Below are positions 13,991-22,153 of a DNA stretch of 46,249 nucleotides, piece by piece. Numbering within the stretch: position 1 is the stretch's first letter; the number at the start of each line of letters is the position of its first letter. The DNA comes from Streptomyces flaveus (GTDB lineage Bacteria; Actinomycetota; Actinomycetes; Streptomycetales; Streptomycetaceae): contig NZ_BMPQ01000042.1 in the NCBI RefSeq assembly GCF_014647675.1, positions 18,974 through 65,222 on the forward strand. The letters are read 5' to 3'. Below the pieces are notes generated by a model that worked only from the letters and a program-made list of their open reading frames with translations, was not told where the DNA came from and did no database searches. The translations under genes and the position numbers were made by a program.

Positions 13991-16093
13991 GTGACCGCCG
14001 AAGACCTCCCCCTCCAACTCGCCCGCACGAAACGCTTCTCGCTCGGCGTGCCCCGCGCCTTCACCGTCTCCCCCGACGGCGACCGCGTGCTCTTTCTGCG
14101 CACCACGAGCGGCCGCTCCACGACCGGCTGCCTGTGGCTGTACGAGGACGGCGAGGAGCGCCTGCTCGCGGACCCGTTCACGCTCGGCGACGGCGGCGAG
14201 GTCCCGGAGGCCGAGCGGATCCGCCGGGAGCGGGCACGCGAGACGACCGGCGGAATCGTCTCGTACGCCACCGACAAGGCCGTCCGCCTGGTCGTGTTCA
14301 CGCTGTCGGGCGCCCTGTGGACCGTGCGCACGGACGAGGGCGTACCGCGCCGGATCCCCACGGCGGGCCCGGTCGTCGCCCCGCACCCCAGCCCCGACGG
14401 CTCCCGCATCGCGTACGTGAGTGACGGTGCCCTCCGCGTCGTACGCATCGACGGCACGGCCGACCGCGCGCTGGCCAGGCCGGAGCACCCGGAGGTGACG
14501 TACGGACTCGCCGACCACGTCTCCGCCGAGTCGCTGCACCGTACGCGGTCCTTCTGGTGGTCGCCGGACGGGGAGGAGCTGCTGGTGGTGCGGGTCGACA
14601 ACTCGCCCGTCCAGCGGTGGTACATCAGCGATCCGTCGGATCCCACGCGCCCGCCGCGCGCGGTCCGGTACCCGGCGGCGGGCACCGCCAACGCGGAGCT
14701 GTCGCTGCACGTGGTGGGACTCGACGGCGACCGCATCGGGGTACGGCTCCCCAAGGAGGCCGCCGAGGCGCATCCGGCGGGCGAGTGGACCGACGCGGCC
14801 TTCGAGTACGTCGTGGAGGCGGGCTGGGACGATGCGGGCCCCTTCGCCGTCGTACAGACCAGGGACCAGCGCTCGGCGTATCTGCTCCGCATCGACGCGT
14901 CGACCGGTGCGACCAGGAGGCTGCACCACCAACGCGACGCCGCCTGGCTGGAGTTCGTGCCCGGAACGCCGGTCCATACCGCCGCCGGCCCCGTCCTCAC
15001 CACACAGGACGTGATCCGCGGACTGTGGATGCCCGCGACCGGAGTGCGTACGCCCGAGGACATGTACGTCCATGATCTGGTCGGTGCGGTCGGTGAGCGG
15101 ATCTTCTTCGTCGCGAGCGAGGAGCCGACCGAGTCCCACGTCTGGTCGTACGACCCGGTCGGCGGCTTGGTGCGGCTGACCGACGAGCCGGGCGTGCACA
15201 GCGCCGCCGTCGGGGGCGGCACGGTCGTCCTGGACAGCAGGACGCTCGACGGGCAGACGGTGACGGTGCTGCGGGACGGCAGGCCGGCCGGGCGGATCCG
15301 GGTGCTGGCCGAGCGGCCCGTGACCGAGCCGCGGCCCCGTTTCCTGACGCTCGGCGAGCGGGAGCTGCGAGCGGCGCTCTACTTGCCGGAGTCGTACGAG
15401 CCGGGGACGCGTCGGCTGCCCGTGATCGTGCACTCGTACTCGGGGCCCGGCCTGCAGACCGTCGTGAAGGCGGCGGCCTGGTGGCACGCGGTGAACCAGT
15501 GGTTCGCCGAGCAGGGCTTCGCCGTGCTGTCCGTCGACGGGCGGGGCACGCCGGGGCGTGACCGGGCGTGGGAAGCGGCCATCCACGGTGACCAGTTGAC
15601 GCCCGTGGTCGACGACCAGGCGGACGCCGTGCGCGCGGCGGCGGAACTCTTCCCGGAGCTGGACACGAGCCGCGTGTCGATCCGCGGCTGGTCCTTCGGC
15701 GGCTACCTCGCGGCGGGTGCCGTACTGCACCGGCCCGATGTCTTCCACGCGGCCGTCGCGGGCGCGGCCCCGACCGATCTGCGCCTGTACGACACGCACT
15801 GGAAGGAGCGCTTCCTTGGGCATCCGGACATCCAGCCGGAGAACTACGAGCGCTGCTCCCTGGTGGCGCACGCGCACAAGCTCACGCGTCCCCTGATGCT
15901 CGTCCACGGAATGGCCGACGACAACGTGGCGCCCGCGCACATGCTGCGCTTCTCGGCGGCGCTGCTCGCGGCGGGCCGTCCGCACAGCGTGCTGCCGCTG
16001 CCCGGTTCGACCCACTTGGTCACACAGGAGGGCGTGATAGACACCCTGCTCCGGCTTGATCTCGATTTCATCAAGAACTCAAGTACTTTGTGA
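13991..16093 (+). CDS. S9 family prolyl oligopeptidase (dipeptidyl peptidase IV-like)
   Basis: 700 aa. An N-terminal DPPIV-type beta-propeller region (about 20-430; 'PRAFTVSPDGDRVLFLR', 'PHPSPDGSRIAYVSDG') is followed by a C-terminal hydrolase domain. Catalytic triad: S568 in 'GWSFGGYLAAG', D643/D644 in 'HGMADDNV' and H675 in 'GSTHLV'. Glu residues in the propeller that fix the substrate amino group were not assigned. There is no signal peptide, so it is probably cytosolic. I chose GTG 13991 because GAAAGG lies seven bases upstream; a TTG at 13931 would run through the hairpin. It probably releases X-Pro or similar dipeptides. Confidence 0.93.
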   Translation: MTAEDLPLQLARTKRFSLGVPRAFTVSPDGDRVLFLRTTSGRSTTGCLWLYEDGEERLLADPFTLGDGGEVPEAERIRRERARETTGGIVSYATDKAVRLVVFTLSGALWTVRTDEGVPRRIPTAGPVVAPHPSPDGSRIAYVSDGALRVVRIDGTADRALARPEHPEVTYGLADHVSAESLHRTRSFWWSPDGEELLVVRVDNSPVQRWYISDPSDPTRPPRAVRYPAAGTANAELSLHVVGLDGDRIGVRLPKEAAEAHPAGEWTDAAFEYVVEAGWDDAGPFAVVQTRDQRSAYLLRIDASTGATRRLHHQRDAAWLEFVPGTPVHTAAGPVLTTQDVIRGLWMPATGVRTPEDMYVHDLVGAVGERIFFVASEEPTESHVWSYDPVGGLVRLTDEPGVHSAAVGGGTVVLDSRTLDGQTVTVLRDGRPAGRIRVLAERPVTEPRPRFLTLGERELRAALYLPESYEPGTRRLPVIVHSYSGPGLQTVVKAAAWWHAVNQWFAEQGFAVLSVDGRGTPGRDRAWEAAIHGDQLTPVVDDQADAVRAAAELFPELDTSRVSIRGWSFGGYLAAGAVLHRPDVFHAAVAGAAPTDLRLYDTHWKERFLGHPDIQPENYERCSLVAHAHKLTRPLMLVHGMADDNVAPAHMLRFSAALLAAGRPHSVLPLPGSTHLVTQEGVIDTLLRLDLDFIKNSSTL

Positions 16094-16188
16094 ACGACCT
16101 TGGTGACGTCCGCGTACACCTTGATGTGGATCAGCGCGTTCCGCGTTGACCCCAAGCACATCTGCACATCTGTGGAAGGGACCGCCAC

Positions 16189-16656
16189 ATGTCCAGCGAA
16201 TCGCTTCAGCGTGCTCAGCCCGCGCCGGCAATCTGTCGCCGCACCATCCTCGCGGCACTCGGCGCGGCCGGCGCCACCGCCGCGCTCACCGCCTGCGGAG
16301 GCTCCGACGACAGCTCGTCGGGCTCCTCCGGCTCCTCCGAACCATCCGGCTCCACGGGCTCCGGCGGCGGTGAGGCGCTGGCCAAGACCAGCGAGATCCC
16401 GGAGGGCGGCGGCAAGGTTTTCGCCGACCAGAAGGTGGTCGTCACTCAGCCGACGGCCGGCGAGTTCAAGGCCTTCTCGACGACATGCCCGCACCAGAAA
16501 CAGCAGGTCAATGCCGTGGACAACGGCCTGATCACCTGCCCCGCTCACGGCAGCCAGTTCAGTGTCACGGACGGCAGTGTCGAGAAGGGGCCCGCGACCA
16601 GTGCGCTGGCCGCCGCGAACATCACCGTCGAGGGAGACTCGATCACGCTCGCGTGA
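16189..16656 (+). CDS. Rieske [2Fe-2S] lipoprotein
   Basis: 155 aa. Probable Tat/lipoprotein signal: R17-R18 before a hydrophobic stretch and lipobox LTAC with C36 as the lipidated residue, then a Ser/Gly linker (39-61). The Rieske ligands are C100/H102 ('TTCPHQ') and C117/H120 ('CPAHGSQF'). The second motif has Ala where classic Rieske proteins carry another Cys, so it is of the low-potential, ferredoxin-like type lacking the disulfide. It is exported and membrane-anchored, likely an electron carrier. ATG 16189 follows GAAGGG. Its 3' end overlaps the convergent isochorismatase-like gene by 14 bp. Confidence 0.93.
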   Translation: MSSESLQRAQPAPAICRRTILAALGAAGATAALTACGGSDDSSSGSSGSSEPSGSTGSGGGEALAKTSEIPEGGGKVFADQKVVVTQPTAGEFKAFSTTCPHQKQQVNAVDNGLITCPAHGSQFSVTDGSVEKGPATSALAAANITVEGDSITLA

Positions 16657-17293
16657 TCTTGCGCGGACGCCTGAAACAGGCCAGCACCTCGTCCGTGGTG
16701 GTTATGGTGGCCACCAGGGCGAGCGTGTTGCGGACCATTGCGGGGGTGTAGTCGGAAGGCACCCCCGCGATGGCGTCCCTGGGCACGACGGCGGTGTAGC
16801 CGCGGTTGACGGCGTCGAACACGGCGTTGGGTATGGCCACGTTGGCCGAGACACCGGTCACGATCAGCGTGCGGCAGCCCAGGTTGCGCAGCAGCGGGTC
16901 GACGTCCGTGCCCGCGATCGGCGACAGCCCGTGCAGTCGGCGTACGACGAGATCCTCGTCGGCGACCTCGATGGGCGGCGCGACGCGTACCGCCGTCGTC
17001 CCCGACAGTTGCTGCACCGGCAGCCGCTCGGCGGCCCGGAACAGCCGGGCGTTGTGATTGGCGCCGCGCCCGTCGGGGCGACGCTCGGCGATCGCGTGGA
17101 TCACCTGTACTCCGCTCTCGTGCGCCCCGGCGACCAGCTGGGCGATACGGGCCAGGACACCCGACGCGCGTGCCTCCTTGGCGAGTTCGGGCAGCGCGCT
17201 GTCCTGGCCGACGACGCCCTGCTGGCACTCGACGGTCAGCAGGACCGTGGTCGCGGGGTCGAGGAGTTCACTGAGCTCTTCGTGCGACGGCAT
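16643..17293 (-). CDS. Isochorismatase/cysteine-hydrolase fold protein lacking the catalytic Cys
   Basis: 216 aa with the Rossmann-like fold of the family ('VLLTVECQQGVVG', 'VQVIHAIAERRPDG', 'TLIVTGVSANVAIPNAVFDA'). The catalytic triad is altered: the usual Asp of 'DxQ' is E22 (ECQ), and the usual 'xNxC' nucleophile position reads 'SANVAIPN', with no Cys. It may therefore bind rather than hydrolyse, or use other chemistry. ATG 17293; stop at 16643-16645. It converges on the Rieske gene. The upstream intergenic region is shared with a divergent FMN-binding protein. Confidence 0.85.
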   Translation of the reverse strand: MPSHEELSELLDPATTVLLTVECQQGVVGQDSALPELAKEARASGVLARIAQLVAGAHESGVQVIHAIAERRPDGRGANHNARLFRAAERLPVQQLSGTTAVRVAPPIEVADEDLVVRRLHGLSPIAGTDVDPLLRNLGCRTLIVTGVSANVAIPNAVFDAVNRGYTAVVPRDAIAGVPSDYTPAMVRNTLALVATITTTDEVLACFRRPRKITRA

Positions 17294-17379
17294 GGCTCCC
17301 CCTGGGGCGGACGAGTGGCGCTGCGGTGGCGGGCGAGCGTAGCGACCATTGCGTGAGGGCGGAAGACGCCGCATGATTT

Positions 17380-17408
17380 CCTGACGCTCAGTCAGAAAAG
17401 TCAGAAAA
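17380..17408 (+). promoter_or_regulatory. CTGACG element and tandem GTCAGAAAA repeat
   Basis: TTCCTGACGCTCAGTCAG, overlapping two head-to-tail copies of GTCAGAAAA, ends 11 bp before the start codon. A related TTCCTGACGGTTCATCAG lies before the SRPBCC gene (25198-25214). Confidence 0.35.
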
Positions 17409-17419
17409 GAGGGACCCAC

Positions 17420-17887
17420 ATGACCACCACGCAACGCCGGGGCCGAAAGATCATGATGACCCCCGAAGAACTGGACGAGTTCCTCACCGCCCAACGCACC
17501 TGCCGAGTAGCCACCGTCTCGGCAGACGGCGCCCCTCACCTCAGCGCCCTCTGGTTCGCCTGGGACGGCACGTCCCTCTGGCTGTACTCGATAACGCGCA
17601 GCAAGCGGTGGTCCGACCTGCGGAGGGACCCCCGTGTGGCCGTGGTCGTAGACGCAGGCGAGGAGTACGGGGAGCTACAGGGCGTGGAGCTGTCGGGCAC
17701 TGTCGAGTTCGTGGGCGAGGCCCCGCGCACGGGCGAGCCGTATCCCGAACTCGACGCCGTGGAGCGCCTGTTCGCGCAGAAGAACTTCGGCCTGAACGAG
17801 ATGCCCCACGACGGCAGACACGCATGGCTCCGCCTGACCCCGGAGTCGATCAAGTCATGGGACTTCCGCAAACTGGCTGCACTTTGA
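17420..17887 (+). CDS. PPOX-class FMN/F420-dependent protein
   Basis: 155 aa. Split-barrel: 'MTPEELDEFLTAQRTCRVAT', 'GAPHLSALWFAWDGTSLWLY', 'RSKRWSDLRRDPRVAVVVD' and 'LRLTPESIKSWDFRKL' at the C-terminus match PPOX-class proteins that bind FMN or F420. ATG 17420 is preceded by GAGGGACC. Just upstream are CTGACGCTCAGTCAG (17380-17394) and a tandem GTCAGAAAA repeat (17391-17408), likely promoter elements. Divergent from the isochorismatase-like gene. The substrate is unknown. Confidence 0.87.
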   Translation: MTTTQRRGRKIMMTPEELDEFLTAQRTCRVATVSADGAPHLSALWFAWDGTSLWLYSITRSKRWSDLRRDPRVAVVVDAGEEYGELQGVELSGTVEFVGEAPRTGEPYPELDAVERLFAQKNFGLNEMPHDGRHAWLRLTPESIKSWDFRKLAAL

Positions 17888-17915
17888 CGACAGGGGGTTC
17901 CGGTAGCGCCCCTTC

Positions 17916-17973
17916 AGGGGCGCGGGGCTGTATCGATTTGCGGCTCCGCCGCGTGGGCGCGACCAGCCACAAC
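17916..17973 (+). repeat. Composite intergenic repeat, copy 1
   Basis: AGGGGCGCGGGGCTGTATCG, then ATTTGCGGCTCCGCCGCG, TGGGC and GCGACCAGCCACAAC. The same sequence returns at 35752-35844, interrupted there by another palindromic element. It lies between the convergent FMN-binding and LysR genes. Confidence 0.8.
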
Positions 17974-18024
17974 GAACCTGCAGCCGCGACACGCAGTGTC
18001 ACCCACCACCCCGGGGCGGGGGGC

Positions 18025-18043
18025 CTGGGGGCACAGCCCCCAG
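18025..18043. terminator. Hairpin between convergent genes
   Basis: Perfect stem CTGGGGGC-ACA-GCCCCCAG between the 3' ends of the FMN-binding gene and the LysR gene. There is no U-tract, as is usual for Streptomyces terminators. Confidence 0.5.
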
Positions 18044-18077
18044 TTCCGGGAAGGGGCGGGCTCGGGGAAGAAAACCC

Positions 18078-18974
18078 CTACGACCCCCCAGCGGAGCGCA
18101 ACGCCTCGACCGCCGCCCGAACAGACGGCCGCCGATCCCCATCGGCACGCCACACCGCGTACACATGCCGGGTGACACGCTGACGAACCGGCACCGTACG
18201 CACACCGTCCGGCACCGCCCCACGCCCGAGGCGAGGCGCGACACACACGCCAAGCCCCGCAGCGACCAGCGCAAGCTGCGTATGGTGCTCCTCCGCCCGA
18301 TGCGCGACAACCGGCTCGATCCCCTTGGCGCGAAGCGTGAAGAACAGCCACTCGTGGCAGAACTCCCCCTCGGGCCAGGCGATCCACTCGTCGTCGGCGA
18401 ACTCCTCGAGATCCACCTCGTCCCGCCCGGCAAGCGGATGCCCGGCGGGCATCGCCACATCGGCGGCATCGTCAAGAAGCGAGGCCTTGACCAGCCCCTC
18501 CGGCACAGGCAACGGCTTGTTGTACCAGTCGAGCACGACCGCCATGTCGACATCGCCGCGAACCACCGCGAAAACGCCTTCTTCAGGCTCCAACTCCCGC
18601 GACCGAACCCGCAGTCCAGGATGCTCGGCCCGCAACGCGGCGAGCGCCGCGGGAAACAGCCCGCGCGCGGCCGTCGGGAACGCGCAAAGCCGCAACTCCC
18701 CCACCACCTGCCCCCGCTGCGCCTCCAGATCGGACTGCGCCAGCTCGACCTGGGACAGAATCCGCGCGGCATGATCGGCGAGCAACCGCCCGGCGTCGGT
18801 GAGCCGCACCCCCCGCCCGTTCTTGGCGACGAGCCGCTGCCCCACCTCCCGCTCCAGCTTGGACATCTGCTGGGACACGGCCGAGGTCGTGACATGCAGC
18901 CCTTCGGCCGCACGACTGACCGAGCCGTGCCGGGCAAGGGCATCGAGGGTACGCAGGCGCTCCAGGTTCAACAC
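18078..18974 (-). CDS. LysR family transcriptional regulator
   Basis: 298 aa. An N-terminal LysR helix-turn-helix spans about 3-60 ('LERLRTLDALARHGSVSRAA', 'TTSAVSQQMSKLEREVG') and the effector domain about 90-295. GTG 18974 is chosen because the family begins 'LNLERL' and TAGCAT (18982-18987 on the minus strand) lies 7 nt before it, suggesting a leaderless mRNA. The promoter overlaps a perfect inverted repeat that it probably binds (19005-19027). Divergent from an EamA transporter that it likely controls. Confidence 0.93.
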   Translation of the reverse strand: MLNLERLRTLDALARHGSVSRAAEGLHVTTSAVSQQMSKLEREVGQRLVAKNGRGVRLTDAGRLLADHAARILSQVELAQSDLEAQRGQVVGELRLCAFPTAARGLFPAALAALRAEHPGLRVRSRELEPEEGVFAVVRGDVDMAVVLDWYNKPLPVPEGLVKASLLDDAADVAMPAGHPLAGRDEVDLEEFADDEWIAWPEGEFCHEWLFFTLRAKGIEPVVAHRAEEHHTQLALVAAGLGVCVAPRLGRGAVPDGVRTVPVRQRVTRHVYAVWRADGDRRPSVRAAVEALRSAGGS

Positions 18975-19004
18975 ATAAGCAATGCTACGAGATACCGAGC
19001 AATA

Positions 19005-19027
19005 AATCTCGCTTGTACTACGAGATT
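19005..19027. promoter_or_regulatory. LysR-type operator
   Basis: Perfect AATCTCG-N9-CGAGATT inverted repeat in the 74-bp divergent region; a further CGAGAT lies at 18988-18993. It covers the expected -35 position of the LysR promoter and lies 22 bp before the EamA start. Confidence 0.7.
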
Positions 19028-19048
19028 GCCCAGGCCATCGTGGTCGAC

Positions 19049-20038
19049 ATGAGCGCCGCCACCCCAAGCCGCCACCACCCCCGAACCCGCACTCCCACCA
19101 GCACCCGCATCCGCACCCCCACGACTCAACCCGACACCGCCGCGCCGAAGCCCCGCCGAGCCCTCGACTGGCGCATCCGCTTCGGCGTCCTCTCCCTCAT
19201 CTGGGGCTTCAGCTTCCTGCTGATCAAGGTCGGCACGGAAGGGTACGCACCCTTCCAGGTGACGCTGGGACGACTGGTGTTCGGCACCCTGGTGCTCGCG
19301 ACCGCGCTGGCCTGGAAGCGGGAGCGGCTGCCGCGCGGGACACGTACCTGGACGCATCTGGCAGTCGTGGCGTTCTTCCTCAACGCACTCCCTTTCTCCC
19401 TGTTCGCGTACGCCGAGCTGACGATCCCGTCCACGCTCGCGGGGATATGCAACGCGACCTCGCCCCTGTGGGGCATGGCCCTGTCGCTGGTCGCCCTCTC
19501 CGAGGACCGGCCCACCCGCCGCCGGGTCGCCGGTCTCGGCATCGGCTTCCTCGGCGTGCTCACGGTGCTCGGTGCCTGGCAGGGCTTCCACGGTCTCGAC
19601 GCCACGGGCACGGCGCTGGCCCTGCTGGCCTCGCTCAGCTACCCGATCGGCTGGATCTACCTCCGACGCACACTGGCTGGCTCCAGCTACTCCAACCTCT
19701 CGCTGGCCGGCGCCCAATTACTGCTGGCGACCGCCCAGTTGGCCGTGGTCACGCCGCTGTTCACCACCTTGCCGAACCGGTTGGCGGTCCTGCCCCTGCT
19801 CGCGATCGTGGCACTCGGCGCGCTGGGCACGGGCGTCGCCATGCTGGTCCAGTACGGCTTGGTCGCCGAGGTAGGCCCGACGACGGCCCAGATGGTCACG
19901 TACTTCATCCCGGTCATCGCCACCGCGGCGGGCGTCGCGATCCTCGGCGAGTCGCTGACCTGGTCGACACCGGTGGGCGCGGCCATCGTGCTCGCGGGCG
20001 CGGCACTCACGCAGTCCAGGCCCAAGTCGGGGGCCTAG
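19049..20038 (+). CDS. EamA/DMT family transporter
   Basis: 329 aa with ten predicted membrane helices in two EamA repeats: 'LSLIWGFSFLLIKVGTEGYA' opens the first, and the second runs to 'SLTWSTPVGAAIVLAGAAL'. An unusual Pro/Thr/Arg-rich cytoplasmic tail (about 1-40) precedes helix 1. ATG 19049 is the first Met; no good ribosome site is seen, and an upstream TTG (19013) would run through the operator. Drug/metabolite exporters of this type are often controlled by the divergent LysR. Confidence 0.9.
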   Translation: MSAATPSRHHPRTRTPTSTRIRTPTTQPDTAAPKPRRALDWRIRFGVLSLIWGFSFLLIKVGTEGYAPFQVTLGRLVFGTLVLATALAWKRERLPRGTRTWTHLAVVAFFLNALPFSLFAYAELTIPSTLAGICNATSPLWGMALSLVALSEDRPTRRRVAGLGIGFLGVLTVLGAWQGFHGLDATGTALALLASLSYPIGWIYLRRTLAGSSYSNLSLAGAQLLLATAQLAVVTPLFTTLPNRLAVLPLLAIVALGALGTGVAMLVQYGLVAEVGPTTAQMVTYFIPVIATAAGVAILGESLTWSTPVGAAIVLAGAALTQSRPKSGA

Positions 20039-20047
20039 GAGGCGAGT

Positions 20048-21379
20048 TCAGGCGTAACGGCGCGCGGGCGCCGGGCCGATGGCGAAGGCGACCGCGTCCG
20101 CCAGCGGCCCGATGTCGTGCGCGGCGAGCGTCGAGACGGTGATCCGCAGGCCGGGCGGCGAGCTCACCCGGAAGCTGGCGCCCGGCGCGACGGCCCAGCC
20201 GGAGTGCAGCAGCCGTGCGACGGCGCCGGTCTCGTCCGGCACGGGCACCCATACGTTCATCCCGCTGCGCCCGTACGCCTCGATGCCGCGCTCCGCGAGC
20301 GCGGCGATCAGCGCGTCCCGCCGGCGCCCGTACGACGCCGCCACCGCCCGTACATCCACCGCACCGCTCGCCCACAGCTGCACGACGGCCCGCTGCAGCA
20401 GATGACTCACCCACCCCGGACCCAGCCGCTGCCGCCCCTGGACGCGGTCGGTGGTGACCCGGTCGCCGGTGAACACGGCGAGCCGCAGGTCGGGGCCGTA
20501 CGCCTTGGCGGCCGAGCGCACGAAGGCCCAGTGGTGGGTGACTCCGGCCAGCGGGTGCAGGGGCAGGTCGACGATGCGATGGCCGTGGTCGTCCTCGATG
20601 AGCAGGGTCTGAGGGTGCTCCTCGATCACGGAACGCAGGGCACGCGCGCGCGTGGCGCTCACGGCGGCGCCGGTCGGGTTCTGCGCGCGGTCGGTGACGA
20701 TCAGCGCTCGGGCACCCGAGCGCAGCGCGCCCCGTACGTCGTCGGGCAGCGGCCCTTCGTCGTCGACACCGACCGGGAGCGTGCGCAGCCCGAGCGCCGG
20801 GGCCAGGTCGAGGACACTGCGCCAGCCGGGGTCCTCGACGGCGACCGCGTCCCCGGGCCTGAGGTGGGCGGCCAGCACGCGCTCGATGGCGTCGAGCGCT
20901 CCGGAGGTGACGGTGACGGGCCCGTCCGGCACTCCGTCCGCGTCCAGGTCCGCACGGGCGAGCCGCGCCAACTCCGGTTCCACGGCGGCCTCTCCGTAGA
21001 GCATCGGCTCGCGGTCCGAGTGAGCCGCTGCCGCCGCGAACGCTTCGGCGAGGGCGGGTAGCAAGGCCGGATCCGAGTTCCCGTCGGACAGGTTCCGTAC
21101 CCCTGGCGGCACATCCAGGCGCGAGAGCTCTCGCGCCGTCGTGACCGGCTTGGGGCGTACGCGGCTGCCGCGCCGGCCCGCGGTCTCGATGACCCCACGC
21201 TCCCGCAGCGTGCGGTACGCGGCCGCGACGGTATTGGGATTCACACCAAGATCGGCTGCCAACTCCCGCATGGGAGGCAGCAGTTGACCGGGCTCAAGGC
21301 CTCCCGCACCCACCGCACGCTCGACGCTGGCCGCAATCTCGGCTGCGCGCCTTCCTTCGATCCGGTACTCTCCTAGCAC
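20048..21379 (-). CDS. MocR-type regulator (GntR HTH + aminotransferase-like domain)
   Basis: 443 aa. GntR winged helix at about 8-75 ('LLPPMRELAADLGVNPNTVA') fused to a fold-type I PLP domain (about 95-440). The PLP lysine is in 'VRSAAKAYGPDLRLAVF'; 'DRAQNPTGA' and 'LLIEDDHG' are the usual PLP contacts. MocR/PdxR proteins sense PLP and often control vitamin B6 or amino-acid genes. GTG 21379. It is divergent from an FMN-binding PNPOx-like gene, with a nearly perfect palindrome between them (21388-21406), so it probably regulates both. Confidence 0.9.
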   Translation of the reverse strand: MLGEYRIEGRRAAEIAASVERAVGAGGLEPGQLLPPMRELAADLGVNPNTVAAAYRTLRERGVIETAGRRGSRVRPKPVTTARELSRLDVPPGVRNLSDGNSDPALLPALAEAFAAAAAHSDREPMLYGEAAVEPELARLARADLDADGVPDGPVTVTSGALDAIERVLAAHLRPGDAVAVEDPGWRSVLDLAPALGLRTLPVGVDDEGPLPDDVRGALRSGARALIVTDRAQNPTGAAVSATRARALRSVIEEHPQTLLIEDDHGHRIVDLPLHPLAGVTHHWAFVRSAAKAYGPDLRLAVFTGDRVTTDRVQGRQRLGPGWVSHLLQRAVVQLWASGAVDVRAVAASYGRRRDALIAALAERGIEAYGRSGMNVWVPVPDETGAVARLLHSGWAVAPGASFRVSSPPGLRITVSTLAAHDIGPLADAVAFAIGPAPARRYA

Positions 21380-21387
21380 AAAGCACA

Positions 21388-21406
21388 GTATGCACTAGTG
21401 CAATAC
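21388..21406. promoter_or_regulatory. Candidate MocR operator
   Basis: GTAT-GCACTAGTGC-AATAC, a palindrome apart from one extra base. It is 9 bp from the MocR start and 72 bp from the divergent gene; it overlaps the probable -10 (TACTGT) of mocR. Confidence 0.55.
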
Positions 21407-21478
21407 ATTCAGGCAAGCGTGCACGCCGAGCACGCGAGCGACCGAGCACATGAACGACACGGAGAGCTGGAGAGCACC

Positions 21479-22153
21479 ATGACGCAGACGGCCCCGCGGC
21501 CCGCCGCCTACACCCCGAGCGACCGCACCATCCCCACCCGCTCCCGCAAGCGTGCCGCGTACGACCAAGAGACGGTGCACTCGATACTCGACGAGGGGTA
21601 CGTCTGCCATCTGGGCTTCGTCCGCGAGGGAGCACCGGTCGTGCTGCCCACGCTGTACGGCCGGATCGGTGAGCGCCTCTATGTGCACGGCTCGACGGGT
21701 TCGCGTCCGCTGCGGATGGCCGGACAGGCCGAGCCGGGACTCCCGGTCTGCCTCACCGTCACGCACGTCGACGGTCTGGTGCTGGCCCGTTCGGCCTTCC
21801 ACCACTCGCTCAACTACCGCTCCGTGGTGGTGCACGGCATCGCCCACCAGGTGACGGACCCCGACGAGAAGCGCGAAGCCCTCGACGCCCTCGTGGACCA
21901 GGTGGTCCCGGGCCGCTCGCAGGACTCCCGGCCCGCCAACGACAAGGAGCTGGCCGCCACCGCCGTACTCCGACTCGACCTGGGCGAGGTCTCCGCCAAG
22001 CTCCGTACGGGCGGCCCCAATGACGAGCCCGAGGACCTGGACCTGCCGCACTGGACCGGAGTGGTGCCGCTCCACAAGGGATACGGCACCCCCATACCGG
22101 CCGACGACCTGGCCCCGGACGTCGAACTGCCCGACTACCTGACGACGCTCTGA
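21479..22153 (+). CDS. Pyridoxamine 5'-phosphate oxidase family protein (NimA-like flavin-binding)
   Basis: 224 aa. Opens with 'TIPTRSRKRAAYDQETVHSI', then 'EGYVCHLGFVREGAPVVLPT' and 'LYVHGSTGSRPLRM'; these are features of the NimA/PNPOx-like split-barrel family. ATG 21479 has GGAGAG just upstream; an upstream frame from 21398 lacks this. Divergent partner of the MocR regulator. The MocR-PNPOx pairing suggests involvement in vitamin B6 handling, but the family also contains flavin proteins of other functions. Its 3' end overlaps the convergent EamA gene by 19 bp. Confidence 0.87.
   Translation: MTQTAPRPAAYTPSDRTIPTRSRKRAAYDQETVHSILDEGYVCHLGFVREGAPVVLPTLYGRIGERLYVHGSTGSRPLRMAGQAEPGLPVCLTVTHVDGLVLARSAFHHSLNYRSVVVHGIAHQVTDPDEKREALDALVDQVVPGRSQDSRPANDKELAATAVLRLDLGEVSAKLRTGGPNDEPEDLDLPHWTGVVPLHKGYGTPIPADDLAPDVELPDYLTTL

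Noticed and set aside
13834..15222. A long minus-strand frame ending in HipA-like residues
   Set aside because: Most of it is the shadow of the S9 peptidase; only 13831-13938 is homologous to the kinase gene and it is frameshifted.
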